A DNA stretch of 64,000 bases from Gadus chalcogrammus (GCF_026213295.1 NC_079428.1:9081628-9145627), one strand, 5' to 3'; positions 1 to 55,797 are shown, counted from the first letter of the stretch. Program-made: numbers and translations. The notes: generated from the sequence alone by a model not told the origin.

Positions 1-98
1 CCCTCTGCCTCTCAGTCTCTCCCGTTAAACCCTCATCCCCGGTCAGGTTCTACTCTATCTGCCCCCCCCCCCCCCCCCGCCTCCCCACCCTTCCTCAC

Positions 99-38026
<37,928 letters not shown>

Positions 38027-38520
38027 GGCTGGGAACGGTCTTCCCGGGTGCCAACGCCTAAACCTCGGCCACAGCCAGCAGCGAATCCTCGGGTCGAAAA
38101 TGCAAGTCGCCCCGTCGTCCGCCTCCTCCTCGTTTCGACTCCGGAATCCTTCTTCCGGGGAGAAAGTTAATTAGCCTAGATACTTTAGGCGGAGCTTGTT
38201 TCTCTCCGTCTCCCTCCCCCGCACACGTTGAACACGAAAAAGTTCACAGCTAGCACCCTAAAACCCGCGTTATCGAACGGCCACTTGACGGAGAGTCCAA
38301 AGAGCTCCGGGAGGACTCGGAGTGTGAAAGCACGCGAGGGACGAGACTCCGCTGGGCGCGTCACCGCCACTGTCCTGTCTTGTCCCCGTGCGCGCGCTTC
38401 TTGCGCCCGAAGGCAGTCCAGTCCGCGGTTTTATTCGAACTTTTTTTTTTCCCGAGAGTTGTTTATTTATATTTCCTGCGATCGCACACGAACGAGCAAC
38501 CGGGGAGAGAGTGATCTTTT
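38027..38520 (-). promoter_or_regulatory. GC-rich plcb3 5' flank (5' UTR/promoter region)
   Basis: The sequence just upstream of the plcb3 start codon is clearly richer in CpG than the surrounding introns, for example around 38085-38120 and 38330-38420. I see no convincing TATA box and cannot place the transcription start. A promoter here is inferred from position and composition only. Confidence 0.4.
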
Positions 38521-38562
38521 CCTTCCTTCCTCCTCTCCCATCTGTTCTAAACGGTTCGTCCC

Positions 38563-43390
<4,828 letters not shown>

Positions 43391-44017
43391 AGGCCTAAAC
43401 ACACCGGCGCCGACGCGCATTTCACGCGCGTCAAAAGCAACCCCTAGCACCAACTGGAAGCGGCGCGACGGTCGCGCTGCAGTATAAAATCAGGAAGTCA
43501 CCTGTCTATCAACCGCAACTAAGAGACGAAACGCTATGGGTGAGTAGCCTATTGTAGCCTGGTTTATTTATTTTCCATCTTTTTTTGCTGAATAATTTGA
43601 AAAATGTATAATAATATAATGTATATAAGTGAAAGTATGTTTTCAAGCAGCAGATCTACCAAATTAGTTTGTAGGGCACTTTATCGTTTTATTTACTGCC
43701 ATTTCTTATTTATTTTATATTTTGCAATTATTCATCTACTGCATCAACAATCTCAATAAGTGCAGGACCTTCTATTAAGCCTTTTTAGTATATAGTGCAG
43801 TCACCTTTTAAGGCCAATTGTTATTGTGTGTATTTTTTATATTGAGCTACTGGATGGCTTTATTGGTCCCCATTGGGACCAATAAAGTAGCTATCTATCT
43901 ATCCATCTATATAGCCTTAACATAGCCACACATTTACATGTATGCAGCCAGTAGTTATCCATTTTAATTGAACACAAGTTATTTTACATTTTAGTGATTT
44001 TTTTTTATTTCAACAGA

Positions 44018-44235
44018 ACAATTGTTGCCAGACAGAGGGGGGCTGCCCTTCTTCTGCTGCGCCGTAGGCGGGCAAGGAGAAGACGAAGGGTTTGGGTGCA
44101 CCCCATCAATGAACGGAGACAAGAACAGGGGGTATACCACAATCTGGTCCAGGAGCTCCGTACAGATCCTGAGAGGCACCGCCAATATTTCAATTCGCCA
44201 CTAGGAAGTGTGCAATGGCAGAACCGTATGGTGTA
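44018..44235 (+). pseudogene. Truncated Harbinger transposase N-terminus
   Basis: An open frame follows a good acceptor (TTTATTTCAACAG at about 44018). It encodes poly-Arg, then WVHPINERR and YHNLVQELRTDPERHRQYFN, resembling the first ~70 residues of fish Harbinger/HARBI1-like transposases. It ends in TAG with no DDE nuclease region. The only upstream ATG-containing candidate exon (ATG near 43535, donor GTGAGT) joins in a different frame. Confidence 0.6.
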
Positions 44236-44297
44236 GCCTAGTCATGATGACCTATAATGTAGTTATTATCCCTCTCTGGTATAAATACTCTTTTGCA

Positions 44298-44346
44298 TAT
44301 ATATATATATATATATATATGGTATATATATATATATATACATATA
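44298..44346. repeat. (AT)n repeat inside Harbinger element
   Basis: Two TATATA runs in mirror arrangement around GGTATA. Confidence 0.9.
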
Positions 44347-45847
44347 TTTTATCCCTCGGGATAAATACAGTGATGTTAATGCTGTGCTGGACTCTGTAGC
44401 CAGTCTATTTTATTTGAGTGCTCGAGACACTTAATGTTATTTTTCCTTCAACCCAGAGAGACAGTTAATACATGATCTGATACCAGAGAGACATTTAATA
44501 CATGACAATGCATTTTTGAACTTTGCCTGTGTTTTCTTTTGCTTATCTATTTTATTGTATGAGAATGTTTCTATGTGAAGCACATTGAGTCTGCTTCATG
44601 CATGAATAGTGCTATATAAATGAAGTTGCCTTGCCTTAAATAAAAAAATATTCTTTCTACATGGTGTAATTATATGTGACTTGATTTCGTCTATTTCCCA
44701 TTATGGTTAATGGTTTGGGTACTTAGTCCACCAGTTGATTTCTCACCTGAAGAGCCAATCTCCAGAGCTACGGCTCGCCAGGCAATGTCCTTTTTGGAGT
44801 TGTCTTTTTAATGACGGGAACTTTGGTCACATAATTTGGGTTTTCTCCACCTCGACGGCCAGTCTCTCATCATCCATTCTCGTAATTGTTTCTCACAAAC
44901 GAAAGAGGGTGACATCCAGTGGTGAGGAGTAGATATGGAGGTGCCTACGGGACCCGGGATGTGCAAACCAGCTTTTAAAAAGCGCTTTTTCAGGGGCGGC
45001 GACGCTAGGGAATAGAACATTGGCTTGAAGACTAGTTGGGCGGCGCGGCTAGTCGGCGCTGGTGTGAGCTAGTCCATCCGGAATAATGGGGGCAGAGTTT
45101 TTGACGCGCCGCGCCGCTTCGGCGCCGGTGTGTTTAGGCCTTCAAGCCTGGGGCTCGAGGTAGCTCTATGAAATTTCCTCTCACCCGCGTTAGATACAAT
45201 TCCCTCCCTTTTGCTTCATAGTTACCATACCGAAATAGGCCTACTTTAACAAATAAAGTGAGTTAAAAGCGACCAAGGATTGGACTACTTTCTTCAAAAA
45301 CGCGACAAGGTGTAGGCTACAGCGCGGGATCTCCCGTCTGCACTCTAAGCGCATAGGCTCCAGAATACAAGGAGACGGCAGTTCAGAGGAATATCGTCCT
45401 CTGTCGCTCTGCAAAGAGGGATGCCTATGGAGGATATCTGCACAACAGCCTCCTGGGCTTCCCCATGCTCTTTTATTAGGATTTACCTAAGAGACATGTC
45501 GCGCCTCTATGACACACTCAGTACTAGGTGCTTTGTCAGAGTGAGTGTGATTGTGTGACTATTCCCCTCGCATATTAACACAATATGAGGTGGAGTCAAA
45601 TATTCATGCTGAGAACTCCTGTGTTTTATCAGACACATTAGAGCTGCTCGTTGATGACGTGCCGTTAGACGCATGACGTATGTTATGCTGCGTCTGACGC
45701 ATGATACTGGCGCGTATGTAGCTGTGTTTATGGTACTGAACGGGACCAATGAGGCATAGACTACATCGTGCTTCGCCCTTTAACCCAATAGTGATAGCCT
45801 TAAAAGGCGAAGCATATACGACATAAAACGTTACTTATTACATATTG

Positions 45848-46123
45848 TTACTTATTGTAACTCTAGATTCTATGAGTATGGGCGCAGCCTTTTAAGTGGT
45901 CGGCCTCATTGACCTTTAAATAGCTGAAGAAAAGCTGTTTATTGGGAGCAGAACGTCCGCCGCCCCCCGCTTATATCTGCGGACGTGATTGAGGCCCACG
46001 CTGTTGGTGGTCGGGGATTACAAATTTTTCAGTGCTACGGCTCGTGCCTAGGGAAATCCCAATAGCGATAGCCTTAAAAGGCTGCGCCTATACTCATAGA
46101 ATCTAGAGTGACAATAAGTAACT
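45848..46123. mobile_element. MITE-like inverted-repeat element
   Basis: Arms of about 50 bp face each other. The left arm reads GTTACTTATTGTAACTCTAG then ATTCTATGAGTATGGGCGCA. The right arm is its reverse complement with few changes, ending near 46123. A partial copy of the right-end motif (ATAGTGATAGCCTTAAAAGG) precedes it at about 45789. There is no coding capacity and the superfamily is not identified. Confidence 0.7.
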
Positions 46124-48204
46124 AACGATTCAGCGTGCTGCCCTCGTTCAGCTAATACTGATTGGGTTCATACAGTTACAAACATTTGCAGTAGGCCTAC
46201 TTTTGGAGCATCAGAGGTGTTTGGCACAACGTCGATTTTATGATGTTATGGTATCCTCGGACCGCTCGAACGCCTTCTCCCCCATCCTTGTACTGAATGC
46301 ATTAAATGCATCAGAATGTTTATAAGTGTTCTCCAACATACTTTATATGTTGGCATCTGCCCAAATATCCAAAAGACATTTGGTCTCGACGAACAAAACC
46401 TGCAGCTGTCGTTGACGGACATTTTCGTGCAGACGCACAAGGTGTTTGGTTTGTCTACAACCTGCGCGTGATTCCCGGCGCATGACATACGTCACAACCA
46501 AACGTTAGCAATTGGTTATGGCAGATCCAGAGTGGCACTGGGCAGATCCAATCATTTTAAACTTCAACAGACACCCGCCTTCAAGTGAGTTAACGTTTGT
46601 CAATTGATTAGGTCCAGACTCTCTGTACAAATGAAATGAAATGAAGTGAAGTACGAGAGTCTGGTAGAACCAGGCTACAAAAGGTCTGCACCAGCGATTT
46701 TTTGGGGTTTAGTACGAACCAACCAAGTCGGGTGTGAAAATAATGGCAATACAGAAAGTAATGACGCAGAGTAGGGAAAACGCAAGGTCAATGGAAAAAA
46801 ACATTTGTGTGTAAATATAGTGTGTGTGGGAACATAATGAGAGGAGGGAAAAGATAAGGGTGCTTTTACTATTTTGCTTTGGGTGCTAGGCAGACTATCT
46901 TGGTTGATCAATTTGTTGAATCTTCCGTAGACGTAACTTCATTGAATTCTTTTGTTTGGGTTTATTTTGTTAAGAGTGTATTCCTCATAGTAAAACAAGG
47001 GATCTTTTGTGATAAGAACAGTGTGTTGAAGATCTGATGCCATCTTGCACACCTAAAGATTTTCTCCTACATTATCACACAAATATTTCTATCAATAAAT
47101 GATATATTTGAATCTGCATAATATCTATATAATATAATATACATCTATATATTATATATTATAATATATGAATGCCGACATATAAGTTTAACAGCTGCTC
47201 TACAAATGTCTGCTTCATCTTTGTTGTTTGTTTGACGTTTTCATGGCACGATCAAAATGGTTAATCAAAAGCATTTCCCTATTTAGAATGTTTAAACCTG
47301 CAATATGTAACATATCTGAACAAAAAGGTTTATCAAGAATAAAACACGCCAAACCACAAGTCAATCCCTCCAGGGAAATTATTTAAATCGGTTCCACTTG
47401 ATAAAGGGTATAGAAATAAATCCATGAAAACACAAGATGATATTCCGGTTAACTTAAGAAGTAAATGCACAGCGTATGCTCTGATTCTGATGTGAAATTT
47501 CAGTATTTTATTTCGTGACAAATTCACAATGAAATAACAAACACCAGCTTAATTAATTTTGTCAAATATTTCTCAACTGGCTCAATCAAACAAGCAATTA
47601 AAAATTACATTTTAAATATTTCTGAATGCAGTAACAATATAAAACTGAAAAAATAAAATAAGCAATGCAAGATATATCGTCTGCTAATTTATGAATTACA
47701 ATGCCTGAGAGATTATGGAATGAACTTGAACGACTTGAATAAAGAAATTAAAAAAAGAGTGAACATTGAATGATAGAGGAATAAAACAAAATAAAATACA
47801 CCATTTAAACCTAGGCAAAAATATTAACACAAATAATATATTTAAAGTATTGTACAATACCGAGTTTACCAGATAAAGTAAGGCAAAACAATTAAACAAA
47901 TAAAATAGATAAAGATATGCTTAATATATTATAATTATGTCAAGCAAAAATAAAGGCAAGTAAAGTTCAGAGCTTGGTTTGTAATCAACAGGTTTGAACT
48001 AAAAAACAGTGGAATTAAAAGACACACATCCTTGTATCACTACTTATATCTTGTCAGTTCACCCTTTCTTGTCTCACATATGTAGTAGGATAAATTGTTC
48101 ACCATAACATGTCACGTGATAAAATTATGGTGATTTTCATAATACTCATAATAACTCTGACCATGGTCAGAATGGTTGAATGGTTGAATGGTCTTTTCGA
48201 CCAT
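46124..48204. other. AT-rich intergenic region
   Basis: I see no gene, RNA or clear repeat in this 2-kb stretch, which is very AT-rich from about 46900. It is the 3' flank of the minus-strand GTPase gene and may include its 3' UTR, but I cannot assign a poly(A) site. Confidence 0.6.
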
Positions 48205-51200
48205 TCAATTTAAGCCAAATGCCTCTTTAAGGCTTTTATCAGCGTGTTCCTTGCTAATTGTTGTCCATTCAGTGGGAATATTTGCAGGCTTTGCATCATA
48301 ACATTCAGCAAAGTCCTTGTTGAACCTGACCATCACGTATTTCCAGTAATCAGATGCTGTATAGCTGTTATCTGCAGGAATTTCCCAATTCCCGTAAAAT
48401 GTTTTGTAATTTTTGTAAGGATGCCACTCCCAATTACTATCATAATTACGGAATTGGTTGTCACTAAAGACAGAGGATGTGCAAATAGAAGTAGACAGTT
48501 TCTTTGAGTATTTATCTCTGCAACTTCCAAACCCCTCTGGCCTATGTATTTCAACATGATGAGCCGTGTGAAACACTGCCCCTGCCTCACATGGTGCTCT
48601 GCAGAATGGGCACTGTTTACCACACCCACCTAATTTAGCTGTAAGGTTGTCTAGCGGCTTTGACCCGAGTCTGTGTAGTTTCGCTTTGAATTTCGTTTTT
48701 TTTTGTTTTTTCTGCAGAGCTTGTTCCATTTCCATCACAGATTTTTTAACAAAGTCTGCAAACTTTTCTGCTGTGGCTTCTTTCAAAAGCGCCATGCAAG
48801 CATTGAGAGCGTCTTGGGACATTACCAATTTATCACCAAGTTCCTTGCAAATATCTTGAACAAACTCTTTTTGAGTTGCTTGTTTGTTCACTTGGGCCTT
48901 TTGAATAGCATTGTCAATACATCTGATACATTGTTTTAGATATTTATCCTCTAACTCCAAAAGTTTGGTTCCGTCTGAAAAGTGTTTCTCAATTTGCTCC
49001 TGGATCCATTCCCTTATGAATTTCTCATATGAACTGGTGTACTCTTTGAAGTGGCAAAACTTGTCTTTTGATAGCAAGTCTTTCATGACAGAATATTGGA
49101 AAAACATGCGGGTGCTGAAATTCACTGAATCATTGCCTGACACCATTTCATCAACAACATCTGGAACCAAGGAAACTCTAATGTAGGTCTCCACTGCAGG
49201 CTGAAGGCAACGATTAACAAATTCCTCAGCTTTCTTTTCATCCTGCTCCCTTGCGTGATACAGGTCTTTGAAATCATCAAACAACCTATCTTTGTCTCGA
49301 TTGACACACTCAATTGGGTCATTTTCTGTTATGAAATCCTGGTGCATTTCTTCAAATTTTCTGGCTGCATAACTACAAATGTGTAATTTTAAGCTCACTG
49401 CATATTGGGTGTCTGTTTTCAGATCGACAAGTTTCGCATCAATGTGCTGCAAAATTTCCTGAACGTAATTGTCATGGTAATCTGTTTTCTCCTGCATTTT
49501 AACAGATACAAGTCTTTTGCAACTTGCTATAATTTCGTCAGCCTTTGCTTGTAACTCAACTTCATAATTAAAATTCAATTTTGAAAACTTTAACAATCTG
49601 CCACATTTCGCTTTGAAATCCCCATGTCCATGATCTTTAAGTGATACGTTAACTATCTGATTGGCATTACTACCCAATGAGGTTACATTAGTTCTCAGTT
49701 GAAAATGAACCTTACCATAGATACCATCAGTGGCGTGCATTACATTGTCACGGAGAGGATCTGTAGCTTTCTTCCACATCTGGTCAAAATCTTTTTCCAA
49801 CTCTTCATCCGATTGCTTGATTTTACTTTTACGGCCTTCCTCTAGCAATCTAAGCACTTCTCCCTCCAAACGTTTTGTGGTGTTTTTCTTGACTTCCTCA
49901 ACTTTTGCCATTCCCTCTTTATTTTCAGCCGCCATATTTACTTCTGATTTAAACAACCTTTCCAATTCGTTTCTTAGGAGTTTTGCACTTTGTATAAATT
50001 CTTCTCTGTATCTCTCAACTAGATGGACATGACTTTCTGTTTTGAAATATAGTTCTAGATTGACAATAAGTTGTTCTTCCCATTTAATTAGCTCTGAGCA
50101 GGCTTCAGTATTCAATTCCATGACAAGTTCTCTGATGTTGGATGCCTCAATTTGCCAGCAGCTGTTCCAAAATTTGAAATCTGTGTTTTTGCACTTGATT
50201 CCAATAAGTACATGTGCCTTTTGAATTCCCATTCCCATTTGTTGAATTCTGTGCATATTTTCATGTAAGCATCAGCCACCAGGCTATTTCTAAAGCTGAA
50301 AATGAAATTTTCATGTTTTATGGCATTCCATAGGCTTGTTGTCCACTTCAGAAATTCATCCATGCTGTAAGCAGGTGACTCGCAATCTTTCAACATTTGG
50401 ATAATGTTTGTTTTCAGTTCATAAACTGCTTCACTGTAACCTGAATTGACTGGAGCCATTGGTGGGTTTCCATGCCATAGTCCAGGAATGTACCCGTTGC
50501 CAGTGTCTGGATCATATTCCATTACATCACGGAAGCTTTTGTTTTCCTCTTTTTTCTCAACTTTGGCAGCTGCCTGTGTCATCTCGTTCAACTGCTGTAA
50601 CAGCAGGGTTCTGTCCCTTAGGGTATTGTCATGGGCTGATACATCCGATACGTTCTGATGAACAAACTGACATTTAGTTTTTTTGCCGACTTCTTTCATC
50701 CTGAGAAAGGCATGTACTACAATTTGTAGGATGTCTTTCATGTCTGTCATGTTCTCCATTGCAATATTTACTATTGTGATGTCACTTAACCCCACAACAA
50801 TAGTTGCAAGCTCATTGTCATGCTCATAGCTATCCTCTAATTGTGCTAGCTCTAGCGATTTCAGGCCTTCCGTGTCAATAATGATCAAAAAATCACAGTT
50901 CATTTCTTTTGAGTACTCTTTGTTCACTCTGATGAGCAACATGAAAGCCCCTCTAGTACATCGGCCGCTGCTGACTGCAAACTGCACTCCAAACATGGTG
51001 TTCAGAAGAGTGGACTTTCCTGTGCTCTGAATCCCAAGAACTGTCACAACTCTTATCTTGCTTTCAGGATCTACCATTCTTCTCAGCTCAGAAAATATGT
51101 CCTTCACCCATGCCAAAGGAATGCTTGATGCTTCTCCTTCAACAAGCTCCAGTGGAAATCCATCAATGAGTAATTGGGCACACAACTTGGGGAGATGCAT

Positions 51201-52858
51201 GAATTGTTGACGAAACAAATCAGATTCTGGAAGGGTGACTGTCGATTCATAGATTTGACACATTTCTCGAAAGTAGTTCTCAATGCCTAAAGAGCTGTTG
51301 GAAAGTTGTTGATCAATGATTTTAAGTTCTTCTTTGCTCGAATTCTTACTTTTGAGTTTATACTGCTCCCTGAGGTGTGATAAATGTTCTCGGGACAAGT
51401 TGTCAAGTTTAATTTGCATCCATTTTAAAAAATATGCCTGTTCAACAGCTGGACATGAGAGTGCATCGATGAAGCTGATCATATCCTTTGAATTGGCCAA
51501 ATCTCTCTGCTGTCTCCGGAGTTGTATTTTCTGTTGGTTTAGGCTACATTTGTACTTTTCTATGTCTTCATCCCCAGCATTTGTAAGCCTACATTCCTCC
51601 CTCTCTAAATTGGTCAGTTCTTTCCATAGTGAGCCCTGCCGAGGAAGTTCTTTCTCTTTGTACTGTGCAGTGTTTTTTATTTTTGAGGTGATAGCTTCTG
51701 CATTTCCCTCAGCCGTCTGACAGTCTGAGGCTTTCTCATCCACCATTATTCCAAGCTCAATAGCAATGTCAGCCATTTGCACTATGCTTTTTTTTTTCTC
51801 CATTTTTTTTACAACATTTGTTACAACATTTTGGAGGGTTTTGGCAAAGTCAGCGTTGTTGACTTTATCTGTCTTGGTAATGATGTTGGTCTGTGGCAAT
51901 CTTAATTCTTCTAGTACTTTTATGCACCTGTCGTGGTTGAAATTCTTGCTATCTACATTGACTATCAAGAAAATCTCAGTTTCGTGTTGTTTTTTGAGTA
52001 GTTTGATTTGGCTGTCAAAATTGTCAAGAAACACAAAAACTGCAGCAGACGTTTTGCATAAAAATGAATATTGCAATTCACAGAGAGAAATATCCCCTCG
52101 GAGATTAGCTACAGCTACTGGTTCATTGAAGATATCAATGTTTTTGTTACCACAGGGAAGATACCAACTAGTTTCCACCAGTCCATCTGCAATTTGCCTT
52201 GGAACATTACCACATTCCATGTTATGGTGAACAAAAGTGTTGTGGTACTGTTGGGGATTGCTCAATAGTGTATTCAGAATCTCTGACTTCGATAATGAAC
52301 ATTTACCCAGTCTCACAAAGGACACCATTGGAAGTTCAGGGACAACAATTGATTTTTCAATAAAGCTTTTGGTGTCCGAGAGTGCCTGAGGTCTGTACTT
52401 TTTAACAATTCCTCTCAAAGCCCAAAGCATGAGCGTTTGCTTCTGCGTGTCACAATCAGGAAGCAGTAGAGGCAACCCAAACTGACACATGGACATTTTT
52501 ACTGCCATTTCCTGCTGAAGGAGGCCATTTGAGCACAAAAAGAGAGCAGTGATTATGTCTAATGGGTTCAGCGCTTTCCCTGACTTTCCATGGCCCAACA
52601 TGGTGTAAAGATGTAAATCAGCATTGCCATGAGGAAGATCCTGCTCTGAATCACTGCCTGCAGAACACTTCACATTCCTAGCAGTCACATTGACCATCAT
52701 TAACCTCTTGAGAAAGCACCATGGGAGATCTGAAAGACATTTAGCTGCTTCCTCTGTGACGGCCTTCTTGTCAATCTGTAGCACTCTGCTCAGTGAGAGC
52801 TTCTCCTTGTATTTCTCTGTTAAGCCAAGCTTTTCTAGAAAACACTCCAGTTCAGTTT
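48205..52858 (-). pseudogene. Very large interferon-inducible GTPase (GVIN1/VLIG, URGCP-like) main exon, apparent frameshift
   Basis: VLIG proteins are giant dynamin-superfamily GTPases, mostly encoded in a single exon and often interferon-induced. The first frame (52858 to about 50150, ~900 codons) has the family N-terminal block KCLSDLPWCFLKRLMMVNVT, the P-loop GIQSTGKST near residue 615, SGRCTRGAF and DTEG near residue 668. The second frame (about 50150-48205, ~650 codons) carries the helical region, CPFCRAPC then HHVEIHRPEG, and the C-terminal DYWKYVMVRFN block. The frames overlap at 50112-50256. An A-T-rich stretch at 50149-50153 appears one base short of the family pattern. The acceptor TATCCACAG at 52859 is phase 1, matching the upstream exons. 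An ATG also exists at 52883. Everything else looks intact, so a sequencing error is a real alternative to a pseudogene. Confidence 0.85.
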
Positions 52859-53121
52859 CTGTGGATATAATAGTTCTAACCATTATTGTCCGTTCATTTT
52901 TTATAATAATTATAATAATAATGAAACATGTTTATTTACTATTATGAATGTCGTTAAATAAGGCCCCGGTAATAGTACTAGGGTGTGTAGGTATCTTATA
53001 TTGCAAGTAAATAGCAATATAATAGTAGCTTAAAGCAGAGGGGAGAGTCTGACAACATTAGCAAAAAAGGTAGTATGAAATGTGTATGAAAAGGTTTTAG
53101 CAGTTTATGAGAATAACTCAC

Positions 53122-53382
53122 CTGTGTGGGCAGATGTCGAGGCAGGCTGGCTGAGTCCTCCGCTTTTCAGCTGTGTTTTAATTTGGAAGTCATACTTGAG
53201 CCCTGGCTTCAGATCGGAGAATGTCACACTGTCTGAATCTGTTGTCTGCTCTCCGTGTGTCTCTGAACCACAGAAACAGGTCACAACATAACCCTCCACC
53301 TCACCAGCAAGTGTTAACCATGTTAGAGACACCGTACTACTGCTGACATGGGAAATTTGGACATTTCCTGGAGGAATGGCCT
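53122..53382 (-). CDS. Fibronectin type III exon (type I, copy a) of the GVIN1-like gene
   Basis: A 261-bp phase 1-1 exon, TTACAG acceptor and GTGAG donor. It encodes 87 residues including VSSSTVSLTW, GYVVTC, DSVTFSDLKPGLKYDFQIKT, a fibronectin type III pattern (Trp in strand B, L-x-P-G-x-x-Y before strand F). It lies nearest to the GTPase exon. This copy reads TWLTLAGEVEG where the others read TWE-P-GEVEG. Confidence 0.75.
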
Positions 53383-53446
53383 CTGTAAAAGATGAAAAAC
53401 AAACTTAACTTTAAGAGGGGGATTGATCTAATTTCATGAAGTTTAC

Positions 53447-53690
53447 CATTGCAGACGATGCAGATCCTGATTTGTATGCTTTAAGTCAGTAATCCTAATG
53501 ACACTAAAAGTGTATTGCGTCCCAGACAAAAGGTCCCAGATGTCTACTTTAATTTGTGACTTGATTTTGCAAGAGTAGACAAGATGATAATGAGATTCCA
53601 ATAGCTGTTAGGCCATAGCCCAGCCAAGAGTAATGATGTTAGTACCAGCATGTTGAACCTCTATTGAGCCAGAAGTAATTTTATATGGTT
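53447..53690 (-). pseudogene. Decayed type II fibronectin exon, copy a
   Basis: Homologous to 57954-58214 but with an in-frame TAA (53608-53610) after GWAMA, about 20 bp lost in the middle, and the donor region ACTG-GTAAAT changed to AATG-GTAAAC. Confidence 0.72.
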
Positions 53691-54324
53691 TATTTCTCTT
53701 TATATACCGTATGAATGTTGTTTATTAAGGCACCTAGTAATTGTGTGTGTAGCTATCTTTAATCGCCAGTAGATAGGAATAGAATTAGAGTTGTTTCGAT
53801 ACCATTTTTTTTCTTCCCGATACCAATTCTGATTCCTAAACTTGATTATCGGCCAATACCGAGTTTAAACCGATACAGCATCTAGCATTATTACTACTAT
53901 GAGCACTTGTTTTTATTGAAGGGTTATTTTACGATGACAGCAATGCGTAATCGGTTGACCTACTGTCGACAAAATGTATATTCAGAATTACATCATTTAC
54001 ATTTTTTATCTATGATCATAATAATTCATTCATATTCTTGTCGATAAGCGTCCATCCTTTTTCCGACTAGGTTGCTCGAACGCACTTAGGTCGGAGATGA
54101 CGAGTTTCCCCTTCTGACTTTCCACCTCCAACTTACAAATTATTATGAATGTTGTTTATTAAGGCCACCGGTAATAGTACTAGTGGGTGTAGGTATCTTA
54201 TATTGCAAGTAAAACGGAATATAACGGGAGCTCAAAGTAGAGGGAAGAGTCTGAAAACAATAGGCAAAAAGAGTAGTATGAAACTTGCATGAAAAGGTTT
54301 TGGTAGCTTATCTGAATAACTCAC

Positions 54325-54585
54325 CTGTGTGGGCAGATATCAAGGCAGGCTGGCTGAGTCCTCCGCTTTTCAGCTGTGTTTTAATTTGGAAGTCATACTT
54401 GAGCCCTGGCTTCAGATCGGAGAATGTCACACTGTCTGAATCTGTTGTCTGCTCTCCGTGTGTCTCTGAATCATAGAAACAGGTCACAACATAACCCTCC
54501 ACCTCACCACCAGGTGTTTCCCAGGTAAGAGACACCGTACTACTGCTGACATGGGAAACTTGGACTTTCCCTGGAGGAACGGCCT
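54325..54585 (-). CDS. Fibronectin type III exon (type I, copy b)
   Basis: A 261-bp phase 1-1 exon nearly identical to copy a, fully open, with the same acceptor and donor. It lies 1203 bp from copy a, which is the length of the tandem unit. Confidence 0.75.
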
Positions 54586-54696
54586 CTGTAAAAGATTGAA
54601 AACAAACAAACATTTTGATGTAGCATGCTATCTACTGGTTGTATCAGTGTTTAACTTTAAGAGGGGAATTGATCTCATGTTATGAAGAATGTTTAC

Positions 54697-54935
54697 CATT
54701 GCAGACCGATGCAGATCCTGATTTGCATGTTTTAAGTCAGTAATCCTAATGACACTAAAAGTGTAATGCGTCCCAGGCAAAAGGTCCCAGATGTCTACTT
54801 TAGTTTGTGACTTGATTTGCCAGAGTAGACAAGATGATAATGAGATTCCACTAGCTGTTAGGCCAGAGCCCAGCCAAGAGTAATGATGTTAGTGCCAGCA
54901 TGATGAACCCCTATTGAGCCAGAAGTAATTTGTTA
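54697..54935 (-). pseudogene. Decayed type II fibronectin exon, copy b
   Basis: Carries the same TAA (54858-54860) and the same donor change as copy a, plus a further 1-nt loss in the AAAATC run near 54818. Confidence 0.72.
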
Positions 54936-55536
54936 TGGTTTATTTCCGTTCATTTACTGTATGAATGTTGTTTATTGCCAGTAGATAGGAATAGAATTAG
55001 AGTTGTTTCGATACCATTTTTTTTCTTCCCGATACCAATTCTGATTCCTAAACTTGATTATCGGCCAATACCGAGTATAAACCGATACAGCATCTAGCAT
55101 TATTACTACTATGAACACTTGTTTTTATTGAAGGGTAATTTTACGATGACAGCAATGCATAGTCGGTTGACCTACTGTTGACAACATTTATATTCAGAAT
55201 TAGATATTTTACATATATAATCTATGATCATAATAATTCATTCATATTCTTGTCGATAAGCATCCATCCTTTTTCCGACTCGGTTGCTCGAACGCACTTA
55301 GGTCGGAGATGACGAGTTTCCCCTTCTGACTTTCCACCTCCAACTTACAAATTATTATGAATGTTGTTTATTAAGGCCCCCGGTAATAGTACTAGTGGGT
55401 GTAGTTATCTTATATTGCAAGTAAAACGGAATATAACAGGAGCTCAAAGTAGAGGGGAGAGTCTGGTAACAATAGCCAAAAAGGGTAGTATGAAATTAGT
55501 ATGGAATGGTTTTGGTAGCTTATCAGAATAACTCAC

Positions 55537-55797
55537 CTGTGTGGGCAGATGTCGAGGCAGGCTGGCTGAGTCCTCCGCTTTTCAGCTGGGTTTTAATTTG
55601 GAAGTCATACTTGAGCCCTGGCTTCAGATCGGAGAATGTCACACTGTCTGAATCTGTTGTCTGCTCTCCGTGTGTCTCTGAATCACAGTAACAGGTCACA
55701 ACATAACCCTCCACCTCACCACCAGGTGTTTCCCAGGTAAGAGACACCGTACTACTGCTGACATGGGAAACTTGGACATTTCCTGGAGGAAAGGCCT
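55537..55797 (-). CDS. Fibronectin type III exon (type I, copy c)
   Basis: A 261-bp phase 1-1 exon, open and nearly identical to copies a and b, 1212 bp from copy b. Confidence 0.75.

Larger units (their letters stand above)
43391..45141 (+). mobile_element. PIF/Harbinger-like DNA transposon, transposase truncated
   Basis: The left end AGGCCTAAACACACCGGCGC and the right end (its reverse complement, ending GTGTTTAGGCCT at 45141) form terminal inverted repeats of about 27 bp. Both ends are flanked by TCA, a 3-bp target-site duplication as in Harbinger elements. Inside, 44018-44235 encodes an Arg-rich segment then VWVHPINERRQEQGVYHNLV QELR in two adjoining parts, which resembles the N-terminus of Harbinger transposases. 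It stops after about 70 codons, so the catalytic part is missing. A TATA-like GCAGTATAAAATCAG lies near 43479. Confidence 0.75.

Noticed and set aside
52884..52943. AT-rich TTATAATAATTATAATAATA as a promoter for the GTPase exon
   Set aside because: It could be a TATA-rich promoter, but the phase-compatible acceptor at 52859 and upstream exons make an intron end the simpler reading.
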